A program made the translations under genes and the position numbers. A stretch of 64,000 nt of DNA, from NCBI RefSeq assembly GCF_008932245.1, contig NZ_CP034909.1, positions 124,001-188,000 on the forward strand. The letters run 5' to 3'. The DNA is from Sinorhizobium alkalisoli. Its GTDB lineage: Bacteria > Pseudomonadota > Alphaproteobacteria > Rhizobiales > Rhizobiaceae. Shown one piece after another: positions 15,857-26,628 of this stretch. Within the stretch, counting starts at the first letter, position 1; each line of letters opens with the position of its first letter. The notes beneath the pieces are model-generated. The model did no database searches. It saw only the letters and a list, made by a program, of their open reading frames with translations, and was not told the origin of the DNA.

Positions 15857-18070
15857 CTATGCCGCCCGCTGCGCCTCGCCATAGGGGTTGAAGCGGCCAT
15901 AAAAGGTCTCGCCTTTCTCGGCCATGTCTTTCAGAAGCGGCGTCGGCTTGAAGTGGTCGCCGTAGTCTTCGGCGAGCTTTTCGCAGAGTTCGACGAAGGC
16001 ATTGACGCCCATGCCGTCGATATAGGAGAGCGTACCGCCGGTATACGGCGCAAAACCGAAGCCTAGGATAGAACCGACATCGGCCTCACGCGGGTCGGTG
16101 ACGATGCCTTCCTCAATCGTGCGGGCGGCTTCCAGCGCGATGGTCGCGAGGAAGCGCCGCTTCAGCACCTCGACATCGATCTTCTCGGCGTCCTTCTGCG
16201 GATAGAGCTCCTTAAGACCCGGCCAGAGATACTTCTTCGCCGGCTTTGCCGGATATTCGTAGAAGCCCTTGCCGTTCTTGCGTCCGCGGCGGTCGAACTC
16301 GTCGACCATCTTGTCGATCAACGCCATGTGGCGCGGATCGACGGCTTTCTCGCCGAGATCGGCAACGGTCGCTTTCAGGATCTTTTGGCTGAGGTCGATC
16401 GCCACCTCGTCGTTGAGCGACAGCGGCCCGACCGGCATGCCGGCCATCTTGGCGGCGTTCTCGATCATCGCCGGCGGCACGCCCTCTATCAGCATGTCAT
16501 AGGCCTCGTGGATATAGCGGAAGACGCAGCGGTTGACGTAGAAGCCGCGCGTGTCGTTGACGACGATCGGTGTCTTCTTGATCGCTGCGACGTAATCGAG
16601 CGCCGTCGCGAGCGCTCGGTCGCCGGTCTCCTTCCCGAGGATCACTTCCGTCAGCATCATCTTCTCGACTGGCGAGAAGAAATGGATACCGATGAACTGG
16701 TCCGGCCTTTTGGAGTTCTTGGCGAGGCCGGTGATCGGCAGCGTCGAGGTGTTCGAGGCGAAGATCGCATCCTGGGCGATTACCGCTTCCACATTCTCGA
16801 TTACGTCTTTCTTCACCTGCCGGTCTTCGAAGACCGCCTCGATCACGAGGTCTGCGTCCTTGAGATCGCCATAATCGGCCGACGGCGTGATGCGCGAAAG
16901 CAGGGCCTCGCCCTCGCCCTTCGTTAGCCGGCCTTTGCCGATCGAGTCCTTGACCAGCCCCTCCGAATGCGCTTTGCCCTTTCCGGCCGCTTCCATGTCG
17001 CGGTCGATAAGGGTGACGGGAATCCCGGCGGCGGCCGTTACGTAAGCGATCGAGGCGCCCATGAAGCCTGCGCCGATGACGCCGACCTTTTTCAACTCGG
17101 TCTTCGGCACGCCGGCCGGCCGGCGGGCGCCCTTGCCGAGCTCCTGCATCGAGATGAACAGCGAACGGATCATCGAAAAAGCTTCGGTCGTCTGCAGGAT
17201 TTCAGTGAAATAGCGCTGCTCGATCCTGAGGCCCGTATCGAAGGGAACCTGCAGTCCCTCGTAGACGCTTTTCAGGATGGCGATGGCCCCCGGATAATTG
17301 CCATAGGTCTCGCGGCGCAGGATGGCCGAGGCCGCGGGCCAGAGCTGCGCGGAAGCCGGCGTCCAGATGCCGCCGCCGGGCAGCTTGAATCCCTTTTCGT
17401 CCCAGGGCTGAACCGGCTTCAGGCCGTTCTTGATCATCCCCTTGGCGGCGTCGATCAACTTGTCTGGATCGACCACTTCGTGCACGAGACCCATGGCCTT
17501 CGCGCGGGCGGCCGTCAGCGACGAGCCGGTCGTCATCATCTGCAGCGCGTCCTGCGTATTGGTCAGGCGCGGCACGCGCTGAGTGCCGCCGGCACCGGGA
17601 AAAATGCCGACCTTGACCTCAGGCAGCGCGATCTTCACAGATTTCGCATTGGAGGCGACACGCCCATGGCAGGCGAGCGACAGCTCGAAAGCGCCGCCCA
17701 TGCAGGTGCCGTTAATCGCGGAGACCCAGGGCTTGCCGGAGGTTTCAAGCTTGCGGAAGAGGCCGCTCAGCCGGCCAGCGAGATCGAAGAGCTTTTGCGA
17801 CGCATTGGCCGGATCCTTCGCCTTTTCTTCGGCCTGGATCGCGAACATCGACTTGATCATCGTGAGGTCGGCACCGCCGGAGAAGGAGGATTTGCCGGAG
17901 GTGATGACGACGCCCTTGACGGCCGGATCACCACTCGTCTGATCGACAATGGCGTCGAGCTCCGCCATCACCTCCTGAGTGAAGACGTTCATCGTCTTCT
18001 CGGGCATGTCCCAGGTGACCAGCACGATGCCGTCGGCGTCGGTTTCGATCTTGAAGTTCGTATAAGACAT
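15857..18070 (-). CDS. fadB: Bifunctional enoyl-CoA hydratase / 3-hydroxyacyl-CoA dehydrogenase
   Basis: A 737-residue fusion for two steps of fatty-acid beta-oxidation. The N-terminal crotonase domain has [20 protein letters not shown] and [20 protein letters not shown]. The NAD-binding part starts at [18 protein letters not shown], and the dehydrogenase catalytic region is [13 protein letters not shown]. The C-terminal 3HCDH domain follows. It is the last gene of an operon with a thiolase (21 bases upstream) and an acyl-CoA dehydrogenase, which together cover a whole beta-oxidation cycle. Confidence 0.93.
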   Translation of the reverse strand: MSYTNFKIETDADGIVLVTWDMPEKTMNVFTQEVMAELDAIVDQTSGDPAVKGVVITSGKSSFSGGADLTMIKSMFAIQAEEKAKDPANASQKLFDLAGRLSGLFRKLETSGKPWVSAINGTCMGGAFELSLACHGRVASNAKSVKIALPEVKVGIFPGAGGTQRVPRLTNTQDALQMMTTGSSLTAARAKAMGLVHEVVDPDKLIDAAKGMIKNGLKPVQPWDEKGFKLPGGGIWTPASAQLWPAASAILRRETYGNYPGAIAILKSVYEGLQVPFDTGLRIEQRYFTEILQTTEAFSMIRSLFISMQELGKGARRPAGVPKTELKKVGVIGAGFMGASIAYVTAAAGIPVTLIDRDMEAAGKGKAHSEGLVKDSIGKGRLTKGEGEALLSRITPSADYGDLKDADLVIEAVFEDRQVKKDVIENVEAVIAQDAIFASNTSTLPITGLAKNSKRPDQFIGIHFFSPVEKMMLTEVILGKETGDRALATALDYVAAIKKTPIVVNDTRGFYVNRCVFRYIHEAYDMLIEGVPPAMIENAAKMAGMPVGPLSLNDEVAIDLSQKILKATVADLGEKAVDPRHMALIDKMVDEFDRRGRKNGKGFYEYPAKPAKKYLWPGLKELYPQKDAEKIDVEVLKRRFLATIALEAARTIEEGIVTDPREADVGSILGFGFAPYTGGTLSYIDGMGVNAFVELCEKLAEDYGDHFKPTPLLKDMAEKGETFYGRFNPYGEAQRAA

Positions 18071-18091
18071 ATTCTCTCTCCCGGGATCGGA

Positions 18092-19300
18092 TCAGACGCG
18101 TTCGATGATAGTGGCGGTGCCCATGCCGGCGCCGATGCAGAGCGTAACCAGGGCGGTGTTGAGGTCGCGGCGCTCGAGCTCGTCGAGCACGGTGCCGAGG
18201 ATCATGGCGCCGGTGGCACCGAGCGGATGACCCATGGCGATCGCACCGCCATTGACGTTGATCTGGTCGTGGGGGATGTCGAAGGCCTGCATGAAGCGGA
18301 GCACGACGGCCGCAAAGGCCTCGTTGAGTTCGAAGAGATCGATGTCGGACAGCTTCATGTCCGCACGCTTCAGGATCTTCTCGGTGACATCCACGGGGCC
18401 GGTCAGCATCAGCGCCGGATCCGAGCCGATATTGGCGAAGGCGCGAATGCGGGCGCGGGGCTTCAATCCCATGGATTCGCCGCCGGCCTTCGAGCCGAGC
18501 AGAACTGCCGCGGCGCCGTCGACGATCCCCGAAGAGTTTCCGGCGTGGTGGACGTAGTTGATCCGCTCGATCTCCGGATGCGCCTGGATCGCGACGGCCT
18601 CGAAGCCGCCCATCTCTCCGGGCATCTGGAAGGACGGATTGAGCGAGGCAAGCGCCTGCATGTCGGTGCCCGGACGCATGTGCTCGTCGCGGTCGAGGAT
18701 GGTCAGACCGTTCCGGTCCTTGACCGCCACGACAGAGTCCTTGAAGTAGCCCCTGTCCCAGGCATGGGCCGCACGCTGCTGGCTTTCGACGGCATAGGCG
18801 TCGACGTCGTCGCGGGAGAAACCGTATTTGGTGGCGATCAGGTCGGCGGAGACGCCCTGCGGCATGAAATAGGCCGGCAGATTGACCGACGGGTCCATGA
18901 ACCAGGAGCCGCCCGACATGCCGAGGCCGATGCGCGACATCGATTCGACGCCGCCGGCTATGACGATGTCGTCCGCCCCCTGGGCGATCTTGGCAGCGCC
19001 GAAATTCACCGCGTCGAGACCGGAGGCGCAGAAGCGGGAGATCTGCATCCCCGGCGCCCGCGTCGAATAGCCGGCCTCGAAGGCAGCCGCCTTCGGGACC
19101 ACCGCGCCCGCATCCATCACCGGATCGACGCAACCCATGATGACATCGTCGACGGTCGACGTGTCGAGCCCGTTGCGGTCGCGCACCGCCTCGAGCACCT
19201 TGGCTGCAAGGCGGACGGAGGGCACTTCGTGCAGTGCGCCGTCCTTCTTGCCACGGCCGCGCGGCGTGCGCACGTGGTCGTATACGAAGACTTTCGTCAT
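18092..19300 (-). CDS. fadA: Acetyl-CoA C-acyltransferase (thiolase)
   Basis: Thiolase of 402 residues that splits 3-ketoacyl-CoA to release acetyl-CoA. The active-site cysteine is C91 in [12 protein letters not shown]; the second cysteine is in [11 protein letters not shown] and the histidine in [15 protein letters not shown]. The start [15 protein letters not shown] is the usual N-terminus; a longer upstream frame was not used. It lies between the dehydrogenase gene and the bifunctional enzyme in the same operon. Confidence 0.93.
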   Translation of the reverse strand: MTKVFVYDHVRTPRGRGKKDGALHEVPSVRLAAKVLEAVRDRNGLDTSTVDDVIMGCVDPVMDAGAVVPKAAAFEAGYSTRAPGMQISRFCASGLDAVNFGAAKIAQGADDIVIAGGVESMSRIGLGMSGGSWFMDPSVNLPAYFMPQGVSADLIATKYGFSRDDVDAYAVESQQRAAHAWDRGYFKDSVVAVKDRNGLTILDRDEHMRPGTDMQALASLNPSFQMPGEMGGFEAVAIQAHPEIERINYVHHAGNSSGIVDGAAAVLLGSKAGGESMGLKPRARIRAFANIGSDPALMLTGPVDVTEKILKRADMKLSDIDLFELNEAFAAVVLRFMQAFDIPHDQINVNGGAIAMGHPLGATGAMILGTVLDELERRDLNTALVTLCIGAGMGTATIIERV

Positions 19301-19408
19301 CTCTTGATCTCCTGTTCGGCGGCACTCCCGGCGCCGGCATATGAAAACTTGGAGCCGGATGCGGACAAAACGCTGCACGCTTCTCCTCAAGCCAGCTCCA
19401 GCTTGAAA

Positions 19409-21205
19409 TCAGAATGCGGCAGCGTCCAGTGCCATCATCGAGTCGGCACCGGTTTCGATGCGGGCCTTGCGAAGCGCCGTCTCGGGCATGATGCGTTCCA
19501 TGAAAAACCGCGCCGTGATCAGCTTGTTCCTAAGATAATCGGCATTGTCTGGTGCTCCTGCCGCGAGCTTTTCCTCCGCGGTCTTCGCGATCTTCGCCCA
19601 CATGTAGCCGAGCACGACGAGGCCGAAGAGGTGCATGTAATCGGTCGAACCGGCGCCGGCATTGTCGGGCTTGGCCATGGCGTTCTGCATGAACCACATC
19701 GTGGAGGCCTGCAGGTCGCTCAGTCCCTTCTTCAGGCTCTTGGTATAGCCGGAGAGCCTGTCGGCGCCGCGGTTCTCCTCGCAGAAATCGCCGATTTCCT
19801 TGAACAGAGCCATGACCGCGCGGCCGCCATTCATCGCCAGCTTGCGCCCGACGAGGTCGAGCGCCTGGATACCGTTCGCCCCCTCGTAGATCATGGCGAT
19901 GCGGGCATCGCGCACATACTGGCTCATGCCGTGCTCTTCTATATAGCCGTGGCCGCCGAAGACTTGCTGCGCCATGACCGCATGGTCGAAACCCTTGTCG
20001 GTCAGCACGCCCTTCAGGATCGGCGTCATCAGGCTGAGCAAGTCATCGGCCATTTGCCGGTCCGCCTCGTTGTCGGAACGGTGGGCGATGTCGGATTGCA
20101 GCGCCGTCCAGAGCGTGAAGGCGCGGCCCGCCTCGTTGAAGGCCTTGATCGTCATCAGCGTGCGGCGAATGTCGGGATGGACGATGATCGGGTCCGCCTT
20201 CTTGTCCGGCTCTTTGGCGCCGGAGAGCGATCGGCCCTGCAGCCGCTCGCGGGCATAGTTCACGGCATTCTGGTAGGCGATCTCGGCGATCGACAGCCCC
20301 TGCATGCCGACGCCGAGGCGAGCTTCGTTCATCATCACGAACATGGCGTTGAGGCCCTTGTTCTCCACGCCGATCAAGTAGCCGGTCGCATCATCGTAGT
20401 TCATGACGCAGGTGGCGTTTCCGTGAATGCCCATCTTGTGTTCGATCGCACCGCAGGAGACGCCGTTGCGCTCGCCGGGCTCGCCATTCGCGGCGAGCTT
20501 GAACTTCGGCACGATGAAGAGCGAAATGCCCTTGACGCCTTCCGGGGCACCTTCGATGCGGGCCAACACGAGATGGATGATGTTCTCCGACATGTCGTGC
20601 TCGCCGGCGGAGATGAAGATCTTCTGCCCGGAAATCCGGTAGCTTCCGTCACCGTTCGGCACTGCCTTGGTACGCAGCAGTCCGAGATCTGTACCGCAAT
20701 GCGGCTCGGTGAGATTCATGGTTCCGGTCCAGTTGCCGTCCACCAAGTTCGGCAGGTAAGCCCGTTTCTGTTCGTCCGACCCATGTGCCAGGATGGCGGC
20801 AATCGCGCCTTGCGTCAGGCCGGGATACATCATCAGCGCCATGTTGGCAGAGGACATGTATTCGCCGACGGCAGTATGCAGCGTATAGGACAGGCCCTGG
20901 CCACCGAACTCCTCCGGCGCCGCGAGACCGAGCCAGCCCCCCTCACGGTAGAGATCATAGGCCTCCTTGAATCCCTTCGGCACGGCGACCGATCCGTCCT
21001 CGTGGCGCCTGCAGCCTTCCTGGTCGCCCGAAAGATTGACCGGGAATAGCACTTCCTCGGAAAGCCTGGCTGCTTCGCCGACGATCGCCGCGAGCATGTC
21101 CGGCGTCGCATCCGCGAATCCCGGCAGATTGCGGTAGCGTTCGATCCCGAGCACGTCGTTGAGGATGAACAGGGTGTCTTCAACCGGAGCCTTGTAGATG
21201 GGCAT
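19409..21205 (-). CDS. Acyl-CoA dehydrogenase (C-terminal extended type)
   Basis: FAD enzyme of 598 residues for the first step of beta-oxidation. Marks of the family are [48 protein letters not shown], and the catalytic-base region [34 protein letters not shown]. The extra C-terminal domain places it in the long subgroup common next to fadAB in Proteobacteria. It is the first gene of the fad operon; a perfect 9-base inverted repeat lies about 116 bases upstream. Confidence 0.92.
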   Translation of the reverse strand: MPIYKAPVEDTLFILNDVLGIERYRNLPGFADATPDMLAAIVGEAARLSEEVLFPVNLSGDQEGCRRHEDGSVAVPKGFKEAYDLYREGGWLGLAAPEEFGGQGLSYTLHTAVGEYMSSANMALMMYPGLTQGAIAAILAHGSDEQKRAYLPNLVDGNWTGTMNLTEPHCGTDLGLLRTKAVPNGDGSYRISGQKIFISAGEHDMSENIIHLVLARIEGAPEGVKGISLFIVPKFKLAANGEPGERNGVSCGAIEHKMGIHGNATCVMNYDDATGYLIGVENKGLNAMFVMMNEARLGVGMQGLSIAEIAYQNAVNYARERLQGRSLSGAKEPDKKADPIIVHPDIRRTLMTIKAFNEAGRAFTLWTALQSDIAHRSDNEADRQMADDLLSLMTPILKGVLTDKGFDHAVMAQQVFGGHGYIEEHGMSQYVRDARIAMIYEGANGIQALDLVGRKLAMNGGRAVMALFKEIGDFCEENRGADRLSGYTKSLKKGLSDLQASTMWFMQNAMAKPDNAGAGSTDYMHLFGLVVLGYMWAKIAKTAEEKLAAGAPDNADYLRNKLITARFFMERIMPETALRKARIETGADSMMALDAAAF

Positions 21206-21320
21206 TCTTTCCTCGCCTTGATATCCCGTCGGGCCGCGCCGCGCGGCTTGCCCGTTTCCTGCCTTTGAGCACGCACCACGAGCATCGCGTGCGGCAACGT
21301 GTACAGGATGCTACAAAACT

Positions 21321-21342
21321 TTGACGTTTGCGTAAACGTCAA
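21321..21342. promoter_or_regulatory. Inverted repeat, candidate operator of the fad operon
   Basis: TTGACGTTT, spacer GCGT, AAACGTCAA: a perfect 9-base inverted repeat upstream of the acyl-CoA dehydrogenase gene. It resembles the ACGTTTACGTAAACGT-type sites of MerR-family regulators such as LiuR that control acyl-CoA degradation genes in Proteobacteria. The regulator itself is not in this window. Confidence 0.6.
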
Positions 21343-21412
21343 AAATTAGAATCCGAAAAGTTTCGTCCGTGGGAGCCTATGCAGCCTGACAAATCGTTAA
21401 AAATCGAACCAG

Positions 21413-21429
21413 TTAACGGCTTGTTTACC
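21413..21429. promoter_or_regulatory. CtrA-like box upstream of podJ
   Basis: TTAA, seven bases, TTTACC: one mismatch from the CtrA consensus TTAA-N7-TTAACC. It lies about 160 bases before podJ, a polarity gene whose relatives are cell-cycle controlled. Weak on its own. Confidence 0.35.
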
Positions 21430-21586
21430 ACGTTCGCTGAATTGTGCGCTTTGAGATGGTCAAGGCTGCAACCGGTCCGATTCGCCCGTGTTGCGGCATT
21501 GCCCGCATCGGCTGAGCGCCGCTGAATGTAAGGGCACTTCCCTCCTATGGCGCTCTCGATGATGGTCACGACAGGGGCGAGAGACA

Positions 21587-24500
21587 ATGAACGGATCGCG
21601 AGCCAATTCTCAGCGCATGGGCAACCCGTCCTATGGCGACAGGTCTTCGCTCGATGCCCTCAATCGCACCATCGAGGGGCTCGAGGCACGCATCGAAGGC
21701 CTGATGAGCAGCGTCAGCCGTGAACCGCCTCAGGGGGAGAGGCCGCGCGCACCGGCTGACAATCCCGTTTCCGAGATACTCCAGCGCCAACGGGTACTCA
21801 GTGCCGGCCGCGAACGCTCGCCATTGCGAGAGCGCTTGGCCGCGCGCGAAGCAGAACGTTCGGCCCCCCGGTCTCCGGAAGAGACGCGATATCAACCGCA
21901 TTCGCTCCGGCCCTCCGCAGCTACCGATATCGCCGAGGCGCTCGTGGGCTTGCGCCAGGATCTGAAGCGAGAAATCGGCGATGGTCTTGTCCGCGAGATG
22001 CATGCGCTTCGCTCGGAAATCCGCAGCATCAAGTCCGAGGTGGCGCAGGATCGCGGCTTTGCCGCCGACGTCCGGACCGATATGCAGCGGCTTGCCGAGA
22101 GCATCGGTCAGCTCGGCAGGCATGCACCATCGGCCCAGGCGGAGGCGCTCCGGGCCGAATTCGACGACCTTCGCGCGACGCTTGACGGCCTGGCGCGCGA
22201 AGACAGCATGCGCCGCATGGAGAATCGCTGGAGCGGGGTCGAGGACCGGCTGAACGCCTTCGACCAGAACCGCGACGATGAACTCGTGGCGCTCGCCTAC
22301 CGACTCGACGAGATCAAGACGCAGATCGCGTCCCTGAACAAAGGCCCCGGTATCGACGCTTTGGAGGATAAGCTCGTGGCGGTTGCCCAGGCGGTCGAAC
22401 TGCTCGGCCGCCAGATTCAGCCGGACGACCGCCGCCTGTCCACGAAATTTTCCGATCTCGATGCGCGGCTCGACGAAATCAGCCGGGCGATTGCAGTCAA
22501 CAGCCGCAATGCCGGCACGGACACGTCCTTCGTCAATCGCCTGGAAAGCAGGCTCGGCGATCTCTCGCGCCAAATCGACCATCTCTCCCGCCCCTCCGAT
22601 TCCGGACTCGGTGCCAGGATCGAGGCACTGTCGGCGCGCGTCGAGGACTTGGCCGGCGAGAGATCGGCCGCCCGGCTCGAGGAGCGTCTCGATCATCTTT
22701 CAGCTCTTCTCGAGCACGGCCAACGCACCGCCGATCCCGAGCTCACCGGCTATCTTGCCGATATTTCGCGCAAGATAGAGGCGCTTGACCAGGGCAGCCT
22801 CAATGGCGGGCTCGTCGAAAGGCTCGATTACCTCGCCCGCCGCATCGACGAGCTGGATGCGCAAGCCGAAGCGCCGATGAGCGATACTCGCTTCGACAGG
22901 CTCGAAGACCGTCTTGCCGACATCGCACAGCGCCTCGAAGAAACGCAGGCCGCTCCCTTCGACGATCGCGAGGCCCTGCGCAATCTCGAGGCGCAGATCA
23001 GCAATCTCTCCACGCTTGTGAGCCAGCCGCATGGGGAGTCCGGTCAGGCGGCGTCGGCGGAGTTCGAGAGCCGCATGAACGCGCTTGAAGACTATCTGGC
23101 CACAAGCGACGAATATATTATCGAAGCCGCTCGGCAGGCGGCTGAAGCGGTGATGGAGGCCTATTCCAAGAACGTCTCGTCGCACACGTCGGCAGGCGCC
23201 GACATGGCCGCAATCTCGGCCCTTGCCGAAGACCTGCGCGCGCTCGAAGAGCTCAGCCGTTCGAGCGACGACCGGACCGCGCGTACCTTCGAGGCCCTGC
23301 ACGACACGCTCGTCCACATCGCTGAAAAGCTCGAGCGGCTGGAGGAGAACCGGCCGCAACGGAGCGTCGGCGCACCGGCAATGCCGAAGGCCGCCCAGCC
23401 CGACTTCGAAGAACCGTCTCCGGCTGCGGATCCCGACTACCGCGACGGCGAGTTACAGCGCAGCGTACGGGCGCTGCAATCCGAGAGCAGAGATTTCGTT
23501 GCGGAGCCGGCTGCGGCCGAATCCATGGTTTCGCTTGATATTTCGACCGTGGAGCGGGTGGAGGAACAGCCTGCAAAGGCGGGCCTCCTGGCCGGCCTGA
23601 CCCGGCGTTTTTCTTCCAAGCGCAATGCGGCGCCACCGGCGCAGGCGCGACAGCTTGTCGAACCGGCCCCGTCGATCGACCCCTCCGAAATGCTTGCGAC
23701 CGAGGAAGCCAATCTGCTCCTTGAGCCCGGTTCCGGTGTTCCCGACGTCAAAAAGATCCTCGAACGGGTCCGCGCCGGTCAAATGGCACGTGGCGGTCAG
23801 CAGGCACCCGGTGGCGACAAGGCGGATTTCATCGCCGCCGCGCGCCGTGCGGCACAGCTTGCCGTGGAAGAGGCCGACATGCATAACCGGGCCAGGGACA
23901 ACAGGGCGCCCTCGGCGTTCTCCGGCGCTTTGGCCCGTCATCGCCGCCCGATCCTGATGGCGGTCGGCGCGGTGCTGTTGGCGATCATGTCCTATCCGCT
24001 CGTCAGCACGATGCTGAAGGGCAAGGAAGCACCGGCTCAGCCGGCAGTGGCGATCGAACGTCGGGCGGAACCTGAAGGCGCGCAGCCGAACGCCGCAACT
24101 GCGGTTGAAACAGCTCCCGCCGCAACTTCTGAAACGGCCGCTGAAGAGCCGGCGGGCGATGCGCCGGCAGGGGCGGCGCAGGCCGCCTCCGCTGCTGACG
24201 AGGAAGATGCTGCAAGTCCCGCCGCCCGCGGCGCGGGTGCTGCACCTCTGCTGCAGCCGGCGGCAGGGACAACGGGTCCCGTTTCATCATTCGAACATTC
24301 CTCGCATGAGGCGTCCGGGGTTCCGGCGCTCGAACAGGCGAAGGCGATCGACGTCGTTCTGCCGGAAGGGTTCGGACCGCCGGCACTGGTGACGGCGGCC
24401 AAGGGCGGTGACCCGCTGGCATTTTATGAGATCGGCGCCCGCTTCACCGAGGGCCGCGGCGTGAAGGAGGATCTCGCCGAGGCCGCCAAATGGTACCAGC

Positions 24501-25207
24501 GTGCGGCCGATGCCGGTGTCGTGCCGGCGGATTACAGGCTCGCCAATCTTTACGAGAAAGGGGCCGGCGTCGAGCGCGATGCCGCCAGGGCCAAGGTGCT
24601 CTACCTGAAGGCTGCGGAAGCGGGCAATGCGAGTGCGATCCACAATCTCGCAGTCATGCTCGCGAGCGGACGCGACGGCGCCCCGGATTTCGTGGAGGCG
24701 GCAAGGTGGTTCGAGAAGGCCGCCAACTTCGGCGTCCGCGACAGTCAGTTCAATCTCGCCGTGCTCTATGCCCGCGGCAATGGCGTCGCTCAGAGCCTCG
24801 AGGAGGCGTACAAGTGGTTTGCCATCGCAGCCCGTGACGGCGACAAGGACGCGGCCGAGAAGCGGGACGAGATCGCCAGGGCGATGAACCCGGACGTGCT
24901 TTCGAGCGCCAAGGCGAAGATCGACGCATGGAAGGCACAGCCGGTCGACGCCAAGGCCAATACGGTCGAGGTGCCGGACGCCTGGGTCGGGAACTCGACA
25001 AAAACGGCGTCGGTCGACATGACAAAAGCCGTGCGCAACATCCAGGCCATCCTCAACAATAACGGCTTCGATTCCGGTCCGGCGGATGGGCAGATGGGCA
25101 GGAAGACGATCGCCGCGATCAAGGCCTTCCAGAAATCGATCGGTCATGAGCCGACCGGGGAGATCACGGACGCGCTGGTGAGAGAGCTCTTGAAGCGCAA
25201 CGCGTAA
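21587..25207 (+). CDS. podJ: Polar organelle development protein PodJ
   Basis: A 1206-residue polarity scaffold. Residues 1 to about 560 are charged and alpha-helical with many repeats of LDxRLD/RLEDRL type, a long cytoplasmic coiled coil. One transmembrane segment lies near residues 787-808 (RPILMAVGAVLLAIMSYPLV). After a Pro/Ala-rich periplasmic linker come Sel1 repeats (about 941-1100, for example EAAKWYQRAADAGV, EAARWFEKAANFGV, EAYKWFAIAARDGD) and a C-terminal peptidoglycan-binding domain (about 1148-1206). This order is that of PodJ, which marks the new cell pole in Caulobacter and PodJ1 in Sinorhizobium. Confidence 0.92.
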   Translation: MNGSRANSQRMGNPSYGDRSSLDALNRTIEGLEARIEGLMSSVSREPPQGERPRAPADNPVSEILQRQRVLSAGRERSPLRERLAAREAERSAPRSPEETRYQPHSLRPSAATDIAEALVGLRQDLKREIGDGLVREMHALRSEIRSIKSEVAQDRGFAADVRTDMQRLAESIGQLGRHAPSAQAEALRAEFDDLRATLDGLAREDSMRRMENRWSGVEDRLNAFDQNRDDELVALAYRLDEIKTQIASLNKGPGIDALEDKLVAVAQAVELLGRQIQPDDRRLSTKFSDLDARLDEISRAIAVNSRNAGTDTSFVNRLESRLGDLSRQIDHLSRPSDSGLGARIEALSARVEDLAGERSAARLEERLDHLSALLEHGQRTADPELTGYLADISRKIEALDQGSLNGGLVERLDYLARRIDELDAQAEAPMSDTRFDRLEDRLADIAQRLEETQAAPFDDREALRNLEAQISNLSTLVSQPHGESGQAASAEFESRMNALEDYLATSDEYIIEAARQAAEAVMEAYSKNVSSHTSAGADMAAISALAEDLRALEELSRSSDDRTARTFEALHDTLVHIAEKLERLEENRPQRSVGAPAMPKAAQPDFEEPSPAADPDYRDGELQRSVRALQSESRDFVAEPAAAESMVSLDISTVERVEEQPAKAGLLAGLTRRFSSKRNAAPPAQARQLVEPAPSIDPSEMLATEEANLLLEPGSGVPDVKKILERVRAGQMARGGQQAPGGDKADFIAAARRAAQLAVEEADMHNRARDNRAPSAFSGALARHRRPILMAVGAVLLAIMSYPLVSTMLKGKEAPAQPAVAIERRAEPEGAQPNAATAVETAPAATSETAAEEPAGDAPAGAAQAASAADEEDAASPAARGAGAAPLLQPAAGTTGPVSSFEHSSHEASGVPALEQAKAIDVVLPEGFGPPALVTAAKGGDPLAFYEIGARFTEGRGVKEDLAEAAKWYQRAADAGVVPADYRLANLYEKGAGVERDAARAKVLYLKAAEAGNASAIHNLAVMLASGRDGAPDFVEAARWFEKAANFGVRDSQFNLAVLYARGNGVAQSLEEAYKWFAIAARDGDKDAAEKRDEIARAMNPDVLSSAKAKIDAWKAQPVDAKANTVEVPDAWVGNSTKTASVDMTKAVRNIQAILNNNGFDSGPADGQMGRKTIAAIKAFQKSIGHEPTGEITDALVRELLKRNA

Positions 25208-25641
25208 CGAAACCAGCTCCGGCGCAGTACGTCCAGGCGCACACAGAACCCCAGTCGCACTTGCCCGCCGGCCCGGCTACGCTCTTTCCGCAGCCGCGAG
25301 AAAAACGCCCCAATAATGCCGCAGATAGGCGCCACAGCGCTGTCAGCACGGAAGTTGCGCGCCATTTGCCTGCCATGTGCCCGGCAAGGTTGACAGTTTC
25401 GGACCTGGGGCGCATGAGGGGAGGTGCAGTCTGCTGTCCCTCGGAGGTGGGCCGTCTGCCGCTACATCCCTGCTCGTGGTGAATCACCATCCGCTTCGAC
25501 GCATCGCGCCGCGCCTCTTGAAGGCGTGAGCCATGCGGAGAATTCAAGGCATGCACAATTCCTAAATCGTTTCCGGTTTAGGGGTTGTGAAGTTGCAGTT
25601 GCCGCCCGCGCCGCGGGCTGTTGATACATCGAGGTTCGGCC
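25208..25641. other. Intergenic region podJ / TauE-like gene
   Basis: The gap is 434 bases. A TTGACA -35-like element is at 25390-25395 with only a poor -10 partner. At about 25548-25600 there is an imperfect palindrome, CCTAAATCG then TTTC then CGGTTTAGG, flanked by TGCA on both sides, which looks like a decayed version of the second RIME palindrome. Short frames here show no family resemblance, so no gene is called. Confidence 0.4.
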
Positions 25642-26568
25642 GTGACGGTCTATCTGCCCATTGCAGAGTTGTCGGTGAATATTTTCGTCATTCTCGGCAT
25701 GGGCGCGGCTGTCGGTTTTTTGTCGGGCATGTTCGGGGTTGGCGGCGGTTTCCTGATCACGCCGCTGCTGATCTTCTACAACATTCCGCCGGTGGTGGCG
25801 GTGGCGACAGGCGCCAACCAGGTAGTTGCCTCCTCGATCTCCGGCGCGATCACGCATTTCCGCCGCGGCACGATCGACGTCAAGCTCGGCACAGTGCTGC
25901 TCGGCGGCGGCCTCGTCGGGGCGACCGTCGGCGTCTGGCTGTTTTCGTTGCTGCGCCGCATGGGCCAACTCGATCTGGTGATCTCTTTGCTCTATGTCGT
26001 GCTGCTCGGCTCCGTCGGCGGGTTGATGCTCTGGGAGAGCCTCGGCGCCATGCGCAAGGCTGCCAAGAATCTGCCGACTGCCTTGCGCCGGCCCGGGCAG
26101 CATATCTGGATCCACGGCCTGCCGCTGAAGATGCGCTTCAAGAAGTCGAAAATCTATCTGAGCGTCATTCCGGTCGCCACGCTCGGCTTCTCGATCGGCA
26201 TGTTGACCTCGATCATGGGCGTCGGCGGCGGCTTCATCATGGTGCCGGCGATGATCTATCTCTTGCGCATCCCGACCAATGTCGTCGTCGGCACCTCGTT
26301 GTTCCAGATCGTGTTCGTCTCCGCCTACACGGTTCTCGTCCAGGCGTCGACGAACTACACCGTCGATATCGTGCTCGCCTTCGTGCTGATGATCGCCGGT
26401 GTCATCGGGGCGCAATACGGCGTGCGCGTCGGCCAGCGTCTGCGTGGCGAACAGTTGCGGGCGCTGCTGGCGCTGCTCGTGCTCGCCGTCGGGATCCGGC
26501 TCGCGATCGACCTCGTCATTCCGCCGGAGAATGTCTATTCGGTCGTCTCGGGGGGGTTCGGATACTGA
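25642..26568 (+). CDS. TauE/SafE family sulfite exporter-like membrane protein
   Basis: Integral membrane protein of about 308 residues with two TauE/SafE repeats. The family pattern GxxxGFLSGMFGVGGGFLITP in the first half recurs as IGMLTSIMGVGGGFIMVPAMIYLL in the second. Members are thought to export sulfite, sulfoacetate or other organic anions. The GTG at 25642 is the likely start, since the frame further upstream depends on a TTG and adds seven odd residues. The TIGR02186-like gene follows after 60 bases, a pairing I recall from other Alphaproteobacteria. Confidence 0.87.
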   Translation: MTVYLPIAELSVNIFVILGMGAAVGFLSGMFGVGGGFLITPLLIFYNIPPVVAVATGANQVVASSISGAITHFRRGTIDVKLGTVLLGGGLVGATVGVWLFSLLRRMGQLDLVISLLYVVLLGSVGGLMLWESLGAMRKAAKNLPTALRRPGQHIWIHGLPLKMRFKKSKIYLSVIPVATLGFSIGMLTSIMGVGGGFIMVPAMIYLLRIPTNVVVGTSLFQIVFVSAYTVLVQASTNYTVDIVLAFVLMIAGVIGAQYGVRVGQRLRGEQLRALLALLVLAVGIRLAIDLVIPPENVYSVVSGGFGY

Positions 26569-26628
26569 TGGTCACTAGCCCGTATCCAACTCGCCACAAT
26601 CCAACGCAGGGCCCAAGGAGTGTGAGAA

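Larger units (their letters stand above)
21206..21586. other. Divergent intergenic region fad operon / podJ
   Basis: This 381-base gap holds the fad-side palindrome (21321-21342), GANTC sites at 21349-21353 and 21479-21483, and a CtrA-like box at 21413-21429. It is richer in A and T than the genes around it, as expected for a double promoter region. I see no convincing gene in it. Confidence 0.5.

Noticed and set aside
16967..21049. A 1360-codon open frame on the plus strand
   Set aside because: It lies antisense to the beta-oxidation genes, which have clear domains. The frame is rich in Arg, His, Gly and Ala with no recognisable domain, as expected for the reverse frame of GC-rich genes.
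25261..25624. Short ORFs between podJ and the TauE-like gene
   Set aside because: Frames of 60-130 codons on both strands, without ribosome sites or recognisable domains, and Arg/Ala-rich as expected for non-coding GC-rich DNA.
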